Source: Bacillota bacterium (GTDB lineage: Bacteria > Bacillota > Bacilli > Alicyclobacillales > SLC66). From it: 64,000 nt of DNA. The DNA lies in the NCBI GenBank assembly GCA_021828865.1, contig JAJZCW010000006.1:1-64000 (forward strand). The letters are read 5' to 3'. Shown piece after piece: positions 8,732 through 17,440 of this stretch. The translations under genes and the position numbers were made by a program. The notes below the pieces were generated by a model that was not told the DNA's origin, searched no databases, and was given only the letters and a program-made list of their open reading frames with translations. How positions within the stretch are numbered: the stretch's first letter is position 1; the number at the start of each line of letters is the position of its first letter.

Positions 8732-11083
8732 TCAATCAATGAACGCATTCGCATCAATGATGAGGGAAACTTCTCCATCGCCAAGTATCGTGGCACCCGC
8801 AAAGTAAGGAATCTTCTTAAGGCGCTGATCAAGTGTTTTTAATACCACTTCAAATTGTCCTAATAGTTCATCCACTACAATACCCACCACTTTATCGCCG
8901 CGATTCACGAAAACCACGAATCCTTCCTCATGGGAAGCTGATTCATTGAAGATGTTGCGTGCACGAATGATAGGTACCACACGATCGCGCCAGATCACTA
9001 CTTCAGAGCCATTGACGGTTTGCGTCCCACGGAGTACACCAGTTTCCGTGATGCTACCGATTGGGATGAGATACGGATGATCACCGATTTTTACCATCAG
9101 TCCATCCATAATGGCCAATGTCATCGGTAGGCGTACGACAAACTTGGTGCCTTTTCCTTCCTCGCTGAAAACGTCCACTTTCCCAGAGAGCGATTCAATT
9201 TTTGATTTGACGACATCCAGTCCCACGCCTCGTCCAGACAAGTCACTGATCGCATCGGCTGTGGAGAATCCGGAAGCAAACATCAATTGGTACACCTGAT
9301 GGTCGGTCAAATGTTCAGAACTGCTGACTAGGCCTTTTTCAAGTGCCTTCTTAAATACCTTGTCCCTATTAATGCCGTGGCCATCATCTTCCACCTCGAT
9401 AAAGACGTGATTGCCTGCCGCATAGGCTCGAAGTTCAATATGTCCATTGTCAGGTTTACCTGTAGCTCGGCGTTCGGCAATACTCTCAATCCCATGGTCG
9501 AGCGAGTTCCGAAGCATGTGCATGATTGGATCGCCAATTTCCTCTACCACTGTGCGGTCAAGTTCCGTGTCTTGTCCGACGATGGTAAAGTCCACTTCTT
9601 TGCCAAGTTGTTGAGAAGTGTCTCTGACCATGCGGGGGAAACGACTGAACACTGTCTCCACCGGCACCATGCGGATGGACATGATCAATTCCTGAAGTTG
9701 GCTGGACAGTCGACTCATATGATCCACTGTTTCGGATAAGCCAGTGTGTGGGACTTCGGTACGGATTCGCTCCAGCCTGGTCTTGTCAATGGCAAGTTCG
9801 GAAACAAGGTTCATCAGGTCGTCCAGTTTTTCCGTATCCACACGAACCGTGCTCATTTTGCGCTTTTCAGTGGTAGTGGTTTTTTGTTGTTCCGTTTTTT
9901 GTACCATATTAGGTCCGCGTTGCGTTTCTTCGCCTTCTTTGGACCATTCCCTCAGTTCGACGAGATCCACTTCAGAAATGCTTTGGATCGCTTTTTGCAC
10001 TGTCTGCAAATCCTCCTTCGACCACATAACAAACAGTACATCTCTTGCCATTTGTTCTTGTTCAATTTGTTGAACGTGCGGATTAGTATATAAAAGGTGA
10101 TTTTGACCGCCAATTGCTTCAAACACCATAAAAATGCGCGCTGATTTCATTTGGCAAGTCTCTGCCAACAGTACACCCACTTCGAATACGCGAAAGTTCT
10201 GTTTTAAGGCTTGTTCGATTACTTTGCGCACGTGTTCATCATCAGTGATATGCCCTTCTTGCGGTAGAAGGTTGCCGGATTTGACGTATGTATTGCCATC
10301 ATTTTTCGTCCATTCCTGGATTGATCTGACCATCACTTCAGAGATATCGGCTAATGTCTCGCCAACCACCTCAAAATCCTCCCTGGATGCGATGACTGCT
10401 GTAATATCGCCGGTGTAATCGCCCGCATCAAGAATGGTAGAATCCGGGTTGGTGTAAAGCAGTGAGTCTTGGTCAATCCGTTGCAACCATTGAGCGAATC
10501 TGGCAAGTGGCATAATGCATTCAGGTGTGAAGCCAATTTGAATTTCATAGATACGAAAACCGTCATCCATTGCTTTTTCAGCAATTTTACGAATTAACGC
10601 TTGGTCGGATATGCCTTCTTCCGTGCTAATTTCTTGTATCGCAACGGTGGCTGCCGTTTCTGCCTTGGCCGCTTGGACAGCGGATTTAGCTGTAGCAACA
10701 AAGGCACGACCTTCACGAGCTGCCGTCAATTCATCAATAATGGGCTGGATGTTTCGGTCCGATTCCTCTTCAGTGGCTTCAATGTCATCGAGGAGTACCT
10801 CTAGCATGTCGAGCGCATGCAGGAGAGCGTCCACTACCGGGGTGTTGATCATTAATTTGTTATTTCGTAAATCATCCAATAAGTTTTCAGCTTTGTGAGT
10901 GACTTCACCCATGTGCTTGTAGCCCATGGTCATCGCCATGCCTTTAATGGTGTGCGCGGCACGAAATATGGTAGCAACGGCAGTTAAGTCGCCTGTTTTT
11001 TCCATGTTGATCATACCGTCAGACCAAGCTTGCAAATGCTCACGCGTCTCATCAATAAACATGGATAGATACTCTTTACTCAC
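8732..11083 (-). CDS. cheA: Chemotaxis histidine kinase CheA
   Basis: A 783-residue cytoplasmic kinase. The N-terminal Hpt domain has the phospho-acceptor His44 in AAHTIKGMAMTMG. Two similar domains follow at about 155-265 and 285-390; both contain FR[IV][YF]E and LLYTNP. Next come the dimerisation helices (about 410-475), an HATPase domain with the H/N box MLRNSLDHGIES and GRGVGLDVVKSKI, and a C-terminal CheW-like domain from about residue 650. The GTG start has AAGGAGTG upstream. No cheY, cheB, cheC or cheD gene is adjacent. The doubled middle domain is unusual, since most CheA proteins have one P2 domain there. Confidence 0.95.
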   Translation of the reverse strand: MSKEYLSMFIDETREHLQAWSDGMINMEKTGDLTAVATIFRAAHTIKGMAMTMGYKHMGEVTHKAENLLDDLRNNKLMINTPVVDALLHALDMLEVLLDDIEATEEESDRNIQPIIDELTAAREGRAFVATAKSAVQAAKAETAATVAIQEISTEEGISDQALIRKIAEKAMDDGFRIYEIQIGFTPECIMPLARFAQWLQRIDQDSLLYTNPDSTILDAGDYTGDITAVIASREDFEVVGETLADISEVMVRSIQEWTKNDGNTYVKSGNLLPQEGHITDDEHVRKVIEQALKQNFRVFEVGVLLAETCQMKSARIFMVFEAIGGQNHLLYTNPHVQQIEQEQMARDVLFVMWSKEDLQTVQKAIQSISEVDLVELREWSKEGEETQRGPNMVQKTEQQKTTTTEKRKMSTVRVDTEKLDDLMNLVSELAIDKTRLERIRTEVPHTGLSETVDHMSRLSSQLQELIMSIRMVPVETVFSRFPRMVRDTSQQLGKEVDFTIVGQDTELDRTVVEEIGDPIMHMLRNSLDHGIESIAERRATGKPDNGHIELRAYAAGNHVFIEVEDDGHGINRDKVFKKALEKGLVSSSEHLTDHQVYQLMFASGFSTADAISDLSGRGVGLDVVKSKIESLSGKVDVFSEEGKGTKFVVRLPMTLAIMDGLMVKIGDHPYLIPIGSITETGVLRGTQTVNGSEVVIWRDRVVPIIRARNIFNESASHEEGFVVFVNRGDKVVGIVVDELLGQFEVVLKTLDQRLKKIPYFAGATILGDGEVSLIIDANAFID

Positions 11084-11206
11084 GCTAAGTCACTCCTTAT
11101 CGTGGAAACAAAAGATAGCTCGACATTTATAGAACCATTCACTTGAGATCACATTTATTTATGGGAATTTCTCTGTTAGCCAGAGTTATTCCTGCTAAAA
11201 GTAAAA

Positions 11207-11228
11207 TAAAAGCGCGTGAGCGCTTTTA
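11207..11228 (-). terminator. Terminator after small membrane protein gene
   Basis: A perfect 9-bp stem TAAAAGCGC/GCGCTTTTA closes a GTGA tetraloop four bases after the stop of the 31-codon gene. It is followed on the minus strand by ATTTTAC. Confidence 0.65.
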
Positions 11229-11231
11229 TAT

Positions 11232-11327
11232 TTACCCAAGAGCCACCATGACAAGTACCATCATGATTACTGAAACTCCAAGAATAGCCCAGCTCCAGGT
11301 TTTTTCCTTAGCATCCATCATTGGCAT
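11232..11327 (-). CDS. Small single-helix membrane protein, 31 residues
   Basis: A short gene with a strong ribosome site (GTAAGGAGG, four bases before ATG). The product starts MPMMDAKEKTWSWAILGV and continues as one hydrophobic helix ending MVALG. An intrinsic terminator follows directly. Site, helix and terminator together support a real gene although it is very short. No family is recognised. It lies in the 450-base gap upstream of cheA. Confidence 0.6.
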   Translation of the reverse strand: MPMMDAKEKTWSWAILGVSVIMMVLVMVALG

Positions 11328-11539
11328 TATCCCTCCTTACACGACAAAGTCATCCCATAATTTCATATTCTATCACACTTTAATGCCTACAATAAATCTA
11401 TCACATTAAATTCAATTAGAAGTAGGTAATTTTATGCCATTCTGTGTGACGAACTGTCGATAATTGCTTTCAATCGGCTTCGTTCATTCGACAGTCCTCT
11501 TAAATCGGACATGCTATGTTCATGGAGAGGGGGGACGTC

Positions 11540-11734
11540 ATGAACAGGCAACGCTATCTTGAAGTGTGGTCACCACTTCGTTGGGTACAGATCCGCTTTT
11601 TTGTTAGTGATGAAGGGGATTGGTTTGTGAAGTTAGGGAATCATCACCGAATGAACATCTCTTATTCTATTTTAAGCCGAGCGGTTGTGAAGCGATGGCT
11701 TTGGCGCGTGAATTCGAAAGGTCGCCTACGCTGA
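11540..11734 (+). CDS. Hypothetical basic protein, 64 residues
   Basis: ATG at 11540 follows GGAGAGGGGGG at good spacing. The product is rich in Trp and Arg (EVWSPLRWVQIRFFVSDEGDWFVKLG) with a basic C-terminus and no membrane helix. Its last 68 bases overlap the 3' end of the convergent transglycosylase gene, so the C-terminal part may be an antisense extension. I do not recognise the family. Confidence 0.4.
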   Translation: MNRQRYLEVWSPLRWVQIRFFVSDEGDWFVKLGNHHRMNISYSILSRAVVKRWLWRVNSKGRLR

Positions 11735-12365
11735 CCATGCGCTGCAACACTTCCCATTGTCTCTGTTTCGCGTATTGCAAATGCGTAAATGGGTCATATT
11801 CGCTTGGGGCCTGCGGCAATCCCGCTAGTAGGGCGCTCTGTGCGGGAGTCAATTGCCATACCGCACGATGAAAATAAATTTCCGCCGCATCTCCCATTCC
11901 ATAGGCGCCATTGCCCAAATACACCTCATTTAAGTATAACGATAAAATCTCGTTTTTAGGAAGACTTTTTGTCAACATCACGGCGATCGCAATTTGTTTC
12001 ATTTTTCTGCTGATCGTTTTTTTGTCAGTCAAAAATATGTCTTTAGCCAACTGTTCCGTGATGGTGCTAGCACCTTGCACTAGGCTCCCCGCCTGAATGT
12101 CGGCAATCACCGCTCTGGCAATGCCCTCGAGGTCAAATCCCATATTGTGATAAAAGCTCTGATCTTCAGTATCGATCACTGCTTTTTGCAAAAAAATGGG
12201 CATTTTAGACAATGGGACAAATCCGCCATGAACGGCGCTAATTTGATGTACTTTTGTCACCAGTGTCTTTGACATCGAAGAATTCCATACTGATTGGATG
12301 TACAGGTAACCTGCAACAGCGATCAAAAGGATCAGGCTGACTAAGGTGATCAGAGTGCGTCTCAT
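11667..12365 (-). CDS. Monofunctional peptidoglycan glycosyltransferase (GT51)
   Basis: A 232-residue protein with one N-terminal membrane helix (LITLVSLILLIAVAGYLYI) and an extracellular GT51 domain. Motifs are VIDTEDQSFYHNMGFD with the catalytic Glu, QGASTITEQLAKD, KMKQIAIAVMLTKSLPKNEILSLYLNEVYLGNGAYG and ALLAGLPQAPSEYDP. It polymerises lipid II into glycan strands outside the membrane. There is no transpeptidase domain, unlike class A penicillin-binding proteins. ATG at 12365 is preferred because AAGGA lies eight bases upstream; a TTG at 12383 would include that site. Confidence 0.9.
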   Translation of the reverse strand: MRRTLITLVSLILLIAVAGYLYIQSVWNSSMSKTLVTKVHQISAVHGGFVPLSKMPIFLQKAVIDTEDQSFYHNMGFDLEGIARAVIADIQAGSLVQGASTITEQLAKDIFLTDKKTISRKMKQIAIAVMLTKSLPKNEILSLYLNEVYLGNGAYGMGDAAEIYFHRAVWQLTPAQSALLAGLPQAPSEYDPFTHLQYAKQRQWEVLQRMVSVGDLSNSRAKAIASQPLGLK

Positions 12366-12481
12366 TGTACCAATCCTTGCCAATGCATATTTTTATAGGC
12401 AATGAAGCGGGTATCGAAGAAGCTCACTCAAATATGGTACCATTTTATTCACAACTTTGCGATTTTGGGGGTTGATCCAGT

Positions 12482-13024
12482 TTGCGTTATTTTATTGGAA
12501 TTACGCCTGAACCTGAAGAACAAGCGAAAATTGACGCATTGCGTCACCGTTTTCCCGGCAAGCTTGCACAACACGTGGAGCCTCACATCACTATTTTGCC
12601 GCCGGCAGAATACACACAGGCATCGACAATGGAACAAGGATTGTTAACAGCACTTTCTTCCACATCCAGTTTCACTATCCAATTGGGGACACCCAGTTAT
12701 TTTGGCAAACGCGTATTGTTCTTTTCGGTCCTTGATGAAGGGAGATCCCTTCAAAATTTACGAGACAGTGTGTGGGAAGAAGTGAACCGAATCCGTTTCA
12801 CCGACCAACTTCCTATTATTGAGGACAGTAGGGCTTTTCACCCACACCTGACTTTGGCCATGAGTTCGTTTGGCACACCTTTTGTCATCATGCAACAAAT
12901 GGAGACCGAAGCAAAAGTTTTGGCTGAATCATTTCCTCCATTTTTGGTTCGTAGCGTAAAGGTGTATGTTCGTGATCAAAAAGGTTGGAGAACGTGGAAA
13001 ATCCTAAATTTAAAAAAGGAATAA
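12482..13024 (+). CDS. 2H phosphoesterase / 2'-5' RNA ligase-like protein
   Basis: A 180-residue protein with the two HxTx motifs of the 2H family: PHITI near residue 35 and HPHLTLA near residue 120. The family includes 2'-5' RNA ligases and cyclic phosphodiesterases acting on RNA ends. The substrate here is unknown. It begins with TTG about ten bases after GGGGG. The stop codon lies inside the left arm of the downstream hairpin. Confidence 0.8.
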   Translation: MRYFIGITPEPEEQAKIDALRHRFPGKLAQHVEPHITILPPAEYTQASTMEQGLLTALSSTSSFTIQLGTPSYFGKRVLFFSVLDEGRSLQNLRDSVWEEVNRIRFTDQLPIIEDSRAFHPHLTLAMSSFGTPFVIMQQMETEAKVLAESFPPFLVRSVKVYVRDQKGWRTWKILNLKKE

Positions 13025-13056
13025 GCGGCAGAATGTCTGTTCTGCCGCTTATTCCT
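13017..13056. terminator. Bidirectional terminator, 17-bp perfect stem
   Basis: AGGAATAAGCGGCAGAA and its exact complement flank a TGTCTG loop. A run of six A precedes it. It lies between the convergent 2H phosphoesterase and bacilliredoxin genes and includes the former's stop codon. Confidence 0.8.
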
Positions 13057-13058
13057 AG

Positions 13059-13490
13059 TTAAGCGTCGAGCCGCTGCAATTCTTTCACGATCAACCGGGT
13101 GACATCTTCTTTGGAATGTTTTTCAATTTGGTGCCTTTCAATCAAATTGATAAATTTGCCGTTCTTGAAAAAGGCGATTGATGGCGATGATGGTGGGAAG
13201 TTGGTGAAATACGTTCTTGCCTGTGCGGTCGCTTCTACATCTTGCCCTGCAAAGACGGTGTAAAGATGGTCAGGAGTAGGGCCATTGGCCATCGCTTCAG
13301 CGATGGCTGGCCGGGCAATTCCTGCCGCACACCCACATATCGAATTGACAACCAACATCATCGTGCCTTGATGACTCGTAAGTACTTTATCGACGACTTC
13401 CGGGGTGTGTATTTCAGTAAAGCCAATCGCAGTCAATTCATCCCGCATCGGTTGAATGATGGCAGTGAAAACCGGTGAGTCATAAGCCAT
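13059..13490 (-). CDS. Bacilliredoxin (BrxA/BrxB family)
   Basis: A 143-residue cytoplasmic protein with the CGC redox motif in VNSICGCAAGIARP and the conserved GPTPDHLYTVFAGQD and FPPSSPSIAFFKNGK segments of the YphP/YqiW family. Bacilliredoxins remove bacillithiol from oxidised protein thiols. The presence of this family suggests a bacillithiol-using Gram-positive. Length is normal for the family. BrxA and BrxB cannot be told apart here. Confidence 0.92.
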   Translation of the reverse strand: MAYDSPVFTAIIQPMRDELTAIGFTEIHTPEVVDKVLTSHQGTMMLVVNSICGCAAGIARPAIAEAMANGPTPDHLYTVFAGQDVEATAQARTYFTNFPPSSPSIAFFKNGKFINLIERHQIEKHSKEDVTRLIVKELQRLDA

Positions 13491-13572
13491 TAAATATCCA
13501 CCTCCAATGAAGTATAGTCTGATTATACCATCATCAAAGGGATTGTAGTCTTTTTATACTATGACATTTTAA

Positions 13573-14883
13573 CTATTCTTGAGCAGTTTCTTGCAACTCA
13601 TACTCTTCGGAATAGATTAGCTTCGAGTCCTCATCATAGGCAAAAAGCTCTGCATAACGCCCCCAACTGATGAGTGTATCGAGTTGTTGCTCCGCTTCTG
13701 ATTTACCTAGGCTATTTTGAAGGATTTCGAGAAAGAATTCACGCGGCATTTGGCCGTTGCGCTTGGATTCGAGCACCCAAAGGATGCGCTCCATCAACGG
13801 GATGTGTTTGAGTGCCTGGTCCCGTACGATCGTTTTTCGATCGAGAACGGTGGCATCGGCTAGCCGCTTGCCAATATCCGTGAGCTCAAAATCGCCGCTT
13901 AGGACATCGCCAAAGCCGAATATCCTAGCGGTTTCTACGATCGGAAGCAAATCTTCAAGATCAAGTGACAGTGATTCGCCTATTTTATATAAATCCACTC
14001 TGCCGCCTAAGTCGTCTATCAGTTCAATAAAACCAGTCACCGCTCCTGCAGTCACATTGGGAATGGTGGTGATTTTGCGCGAGATTTGCGCTGCTTCTTG
14101 CTGGATGGCGCGTACTTCTTTTTGTTGCGTCATGATGGAATAGAGTTCGTCCACCAATCGAGTAAACGGGTCAGATTTACGGTCGCGCCAATGCGGGAGT
14201 GGGATCGGCAAGTTGTGAATGACGCGTGCCGGGTCTCTAGAAAGGACTATGGCCCGGTCGGCCATATAGACCGCTTCTTCGATGCCATGAGTGACAAGGA
14301 CGATGGCTTTGGTTGGGATTTTGCCCATTTGCCATAATTCCAACAGGTCGCGTTTCAGGTTTTCCGCTGTTAAAACGTCTAGCGCAGAAAATGGTTCGTC
14401 CATGAGCAGAATGTCTGGTTCCATGACAAGTGCTCTACCTAGCCCCACCCGTTGTCTCATACCACCTGATAATTCTTTGGGATAGGCATTTTCAAATCCA
14501 TCAAGGCCGATCATGTCAATGGCCTCAATCGCTTTTTGTCGTTTTTCAGCGCGGGTTAGCGGTACATAACGAAGTCCGAGCTCCACATTCTCAAGGACGG
14601 TTAACCAGGGAAAGAGGGCAAATGATTGAAACACCATACTCACGCCGGGATTGGTTCCCGTAAAAGGCCGGTTGCGATAATACACCTCTCCTGAGGTTGG
14701 TTGTACTAGTCCTGCAATGATGCGCAGTAACGTGGATTTACCGGATCCTGAGGGTCCGAGAATGGCGAGAATTTCCCCTTCCTGGATGTTGAGGTTAATT
14801 TCGCTGAGCACGCGAAACTGATGGCCGCTGGCTCCTTCAAAGTCTTTGCTGATGCTTCGTACCTCAATCAGATGGTTGGCCAT
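13573..14883 (-). CDS. ABC transporter ATP-binding protein, nitrate/sulfonate/taurine type with C-terminal AAA-associated domain
   Basis: A 436-residue protein. The N-terminal 260 residues are an ABC ATPase with Walker A GPSGSGKST, signature LSGGMRQRVGLGRAL and Walker B ILLMDEPFSALD, closest to the NitT/TauT import group (SsuB/TauB). The C-terminal 150 residues form an extra helical domain like PF09821, found in a subgroup of these ATPases. ATG at 14883 follows AAGGAGATTCCC. It is ten bases downstream of the double permease. No solute-binding protein is nearby, so the substrate is unknown. Confidence 0.9.
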   Translation of the reverse strand: MANHLIEVRSISKDFEGASGHQFRVLSEINLNIQEGEILAILGPSGSGKSTLLRIIAGLVQPTSGEVYYRNRPFTGTNPGVSMVFQSFALFPWLTVLENVELGLRYVPLTRAEKRQKAIEAIDMIGLDGFENAYPKELSGGMRQRVGLGRALVMEPDILLMDEPFSALDVLTAENLKRDLLELWQMGKIPTKAIVLVTHGIEEAVYMADRAIVLSRDPARVIHNLPIPLPHWRDRKSDPFTRLVDELYSIMTQQKEVRAIQQEAAQISRKITTIPNVTAGAVTGFIELIDDLGGRVDLYKIGESLSLDLEDLLPIVETARIFGFGDVLSGDFELTDIGKRLADATVLDRKTIVRDQALKHIPLMERILWVLESKRNGQMPREFFLEILQNSLGKSEAEQQLDTLISWGRYAELFAYDEDSKLIYSEEYELQETAQE

Positions 14884-14893
14884 GGGAATCTCC

Positions 14894-16624
14894 TTACTCC
14901 AAATGGTATTTGTTTTCTGCCAATCGATACATCGGTCTCCACAGCACGCGATTAATAAGGACAACAAAAATAGACATTACCGCAATGCCGAGTGAAATTT
15001 CCGACCAGTTGCCATTGGTAGTGGCGTTTGCAATGTAGGAACCAAGGCCAGAGGCGATGAGCGAGTGATTTTTCCAGTTGACGATTTCCGCGACAATGCT
15101 TGCATTCCATGCGCCTCCACTGGCGGTGATCAGGCCCGTGACCAAGTTTGGGAAAATCGCGGGCAAAATGAGTGTCTTCCACTTTTGAGAAGGCCGCAAG
15201 CGAAGGATGAGCGATGCTTCTTTCAGAGAACTGGGGATCGCCATGGCGCCAGCGATCACATTGAATAGGATGTACCACTGGGTACCAAGCATCATCAGCG
15301 GGATGGAGCCTAGGTTAAAGTTGATGTGCAGTCCCATGTAAAGCATCGCAATGAGACCGAAAAACAAATTAAATGGAAATGACGAAAAAATTTGTACAAG
15401 CGGTTGCGCCACACGGGAGAGTTTGCCGTTTAAGCCGATCGCAACGCCAACGGGTACCGTCCAAAGCGCACCAAGAAACGTGGCGATGGTAACCCTCAAA
15501 AAAGTGAAAAAGCCCATTTTGATAGCATAGAGAATCTGACCAATGCCCAATTTGGCGATGTCGAGCATACCAGCATACAAGTAGCGCAAGGCAAATAGCA
15601 GGATGATCGTCCAAATGAAGATCATCAACCACCGCAAGCCAGTTCGGCGTTTGTGAGAAGGCTTTTGCAATGGTGTTTCTACAGCCGAGTGATACCGCAT
15701 GGGGATGAAAGTGCTGATGGCTGCAGCTAATGTCTTAAATGTATTCTGCACCCATTCAGACCGCCTCAACAATTGCAAAAACCAAGAGGTCGGGGCGTCT
15801 GTCGCCTCATTCTGGTCCAATTTGTACTTTTGCGACCAGGCAACTAGCGGTCTCCAAACCAGTTGATCAATAGCGATGATGACGATGACCATGGTTAGTA
15901 TGCCGTAGATTTGGTCAGGAATGTTGCCCACCGCAATGGCTTCCGCCATATAGGATCCGATTCCCGGCAACTGGATGTGGTTATGCAGCACGGTGATCGA
16001 CTCAGAGGCGGCTAAAAAAAACCAGGCCCCGCCAAACGACATCATGCTGTTCCAGACGAGTCCGATCATGCTGAACGGGACTTCCAGCTTGATGAATTGT
16101 GCCCAGGTGCGAAGTCGGTTAATCTTCGCCGCTTCTTTTAAATCGGCGGGGATCACCGTGAGCGAGTGATAAAAACTAAAAGTCATATTCCAAGCTTGAC
16201 TGGTAAAAATGGCAAAAATAGAGGCGAGTTCTGCGCCTAGATAACTTTTTGGGAACAAAGCGAGAAATCCGGTGACGGTAATGGACAAAAAACCAAGCAC
16301 CGGAACAGATTGCAAGATATCAAGAGCCGGGATCATTACTTTTTCTGCAACTTTGTGATAGGCCGCATAGCGTCCATAAACGAGGGTAAATGCGAGCGAC
16401 AAGAGATAAGCAATAAACATTCTCAGGAGCGATCTTCCGGCATAGTAGGGAAGAAGCCGTGGATTCAGTGAAATAGCACCGGCTGATTGGAGGGAAAACT
16501 TACCCACCATTCCTTTGCCAAGATCCAGAATTGCGTAAAGGGTTCCTGCGATTAAAATGACTACCAAAAGGTCGGGCCATCCAATTTTGTGTTTTAAGCG
16601 AATTTGCATCAGCCAACGGTTCAT
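14894..16624 (-). CDS. ABC transporter permease with two fused BPD_transp_1 domains
   Basis: A 576-residue membrane protein in which two homologous permease halves are joined. Each carries an EAA-type loop: DLKEAAKINRLRTWAQFIKLEVP in the first and LKEASLILRLRPSQKWKTLILPA in the second. The linker near residue 310 is hydrophilic. In most NitT/TauT systems the permease is a homodimer of one such unit, so the fusion replaces the dimer. It is cotranscribed with the ATPase downstream. A palindromic sequence lies directly upstream of the ribosome site GGAGTGTG. Confidence 0.9.
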   Translation of the reverse strand: MNRWLMQIRLKHKIGWPDLLVVILIAGTLYAILDLGKGMVGKFSLQSAGAISLNPRLLPYYAGRSLLRMFIAYLLSLAFTLVYGRYAAYHKVAEKVMIPALDILQSVPVLGFLSITVTGFLALFPKSYLGAELASIFAIFTSQAWNMTFSFYHSLTVIPADLKEAAKINRLRTWAQFIKLEVPFSMIGLVWNSMMSFGGAWFFLAASESITVLHNHIQLPGIGSYMAEAIAVGNIPDQIYGILTMVIVIIAIDQLVWRPLVAWSQKYKLDQNEATDAPTSWFLQLLRRSEWVQNTFKTLAAAISTFIPMRYHSAVETPLQKPSHKRRTGLRWLMIFIWTIILLFALRYLYAGMLDIAKLGIGQILYAIKMGFFTFLRVTIATFLGALWTVPVGVAIGLNGKLSRVAQPLVQIFSSFPFNLFFGLIAMLYMGLHINFNLGSIPLMMLGTQWYILFNVIAGAMAIPSSLKEASLILRLRPSQKWKTLILPAIFPNLVTGLITASGGAWNASIVAEIVNWKNHSLIASGLGSYIANATTNGNWSEISLGIAVMSIFVVLINRVLWRPMYRLAENKYHLE

Positions 16625-16634
16625 CGGTCACACT

Positions 16635-16677
16635 CCAGTGATCATTGCTCACATTGTACAATAAGTTAGATCACTGG
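16635..16677. promoter_or_regulatory. Concentric inverted repeats upstream of the ABC transporter operon
   Basis: CCAGTGATC and GATCACTGG face each other across 25 bases, with the smaller palindrome ATTGTACAAT almost exactly centred between them. On the minus strand the inner palindrome contains TACAAT, which could be a -10 element. It could be an operator or a leader-RNA hairpin; the gene start is at 16624. Confidence 0.45.
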
Positions 16678-16690
16678 CGCACGGACATGC

Positions 16691-16718
16691 AAAAAACCGA
16701 CACCTTAGGGAGTGTCAG
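16691..16718 (-). terminator. Terminator of the DedA gene
   Basis: Read on the minus strand, CTGACAC pairs with GTGTCGG across a short loop and is followed by six T. The stop codon of the DedA gene lies within the loop region. Confidence 0.7.
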
Positions 16719-17349
16719 TTTTGGTGGTGAGGGTTTGATTGGATTCTATTTTTATTATCTTATGTTTGAGTCGCCAGACCACGTAAAGTAGTGCGAGGAC
16801 TAGTAGTCCGACGATACTTGCGAGAATGGGGTGCGCCGATGACCAGGTGACAATCAGGTGCCATTTTGCGCTAACGGTGCTACCAAGGAAAATAAACACA
16901 AGACTCCAGAGGGCCGCGGAAACCATGGTAATAAGTGAGTACACGCCGAATTTCATCTTATTCATACCTGCCACGTAGGCAATTAGCACACGAATACCAG
17001 CGATAAATCGACCAAAACCAACGATGGGTAGTGAATAGCGGGTAAAAACCAACTCCGCCTTGTGCAGTTTAGATTCATTAAGCCCGACATAACGACCGAA
17101 TTTCAAAAGGATGGGCCTGCCTACGTAAGTTCCGATAAAATAGGCAATGAGCGAACCCGTCCAGGAGCTCAAAATGGCCACGATGAGAAGTGGGACAATA
17201 TGGAACACACCCTGATGCCACATTACACCAGAGAAGACAAGGATCGTTTCTGCAGGAAATGGAATCAGCAAAAATTCCAGAATGAGCGCAAAAGCAACGC
17301 CCTCGTATCCATATTGAGCTAATATCATGTGTGGAGACATATCCACCAT
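16705..17349 (-). CDS. DedA family membrane protein
   Basis: A 214-residue protein with about five membrane segments. EFLLIPFPAETILVFSG and GRFIAGIRVLIAYVAGMNKM match the DedA/SNARE-associated family motifs. These proteins are linked to envelope homeostasis, and some act as undecaprenyl phosphate or phospholipid flippases; which applies here is unknown. The start at 17349 is kept, but an ATG three codons later is equally plausible. Convergent genes follow on both sides. Confidence 0.88.
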   Translation of the reverse strand: MVDMSPHMILAQYGYEGVAFALILEFLLIPFPAETILVFSGVMWHQGVFHIVPLLIVAILSSWTGSLIAYFIGTYVGRPILLKFGRYVGLNESKLHKAELVFTRYSLPIVGFGRFIAGIRVLIAYVAGMNKMKFGVYSLITMVSAALWSLVFIFLGSTVSAKWHLIVTWSSAHPILASIVGLLVLALLYVVWRLKHKIIKIESNQTLTTKTDTP

Positions 17350-17440
17350 CCGTTCTTTGCTATGATGATTGCTAATGCTATTTAATTATAGATAGCATAA
17401 TAGTAAAAGTTGAATAAAAGCTGGCGATAGATCAGGAGGA

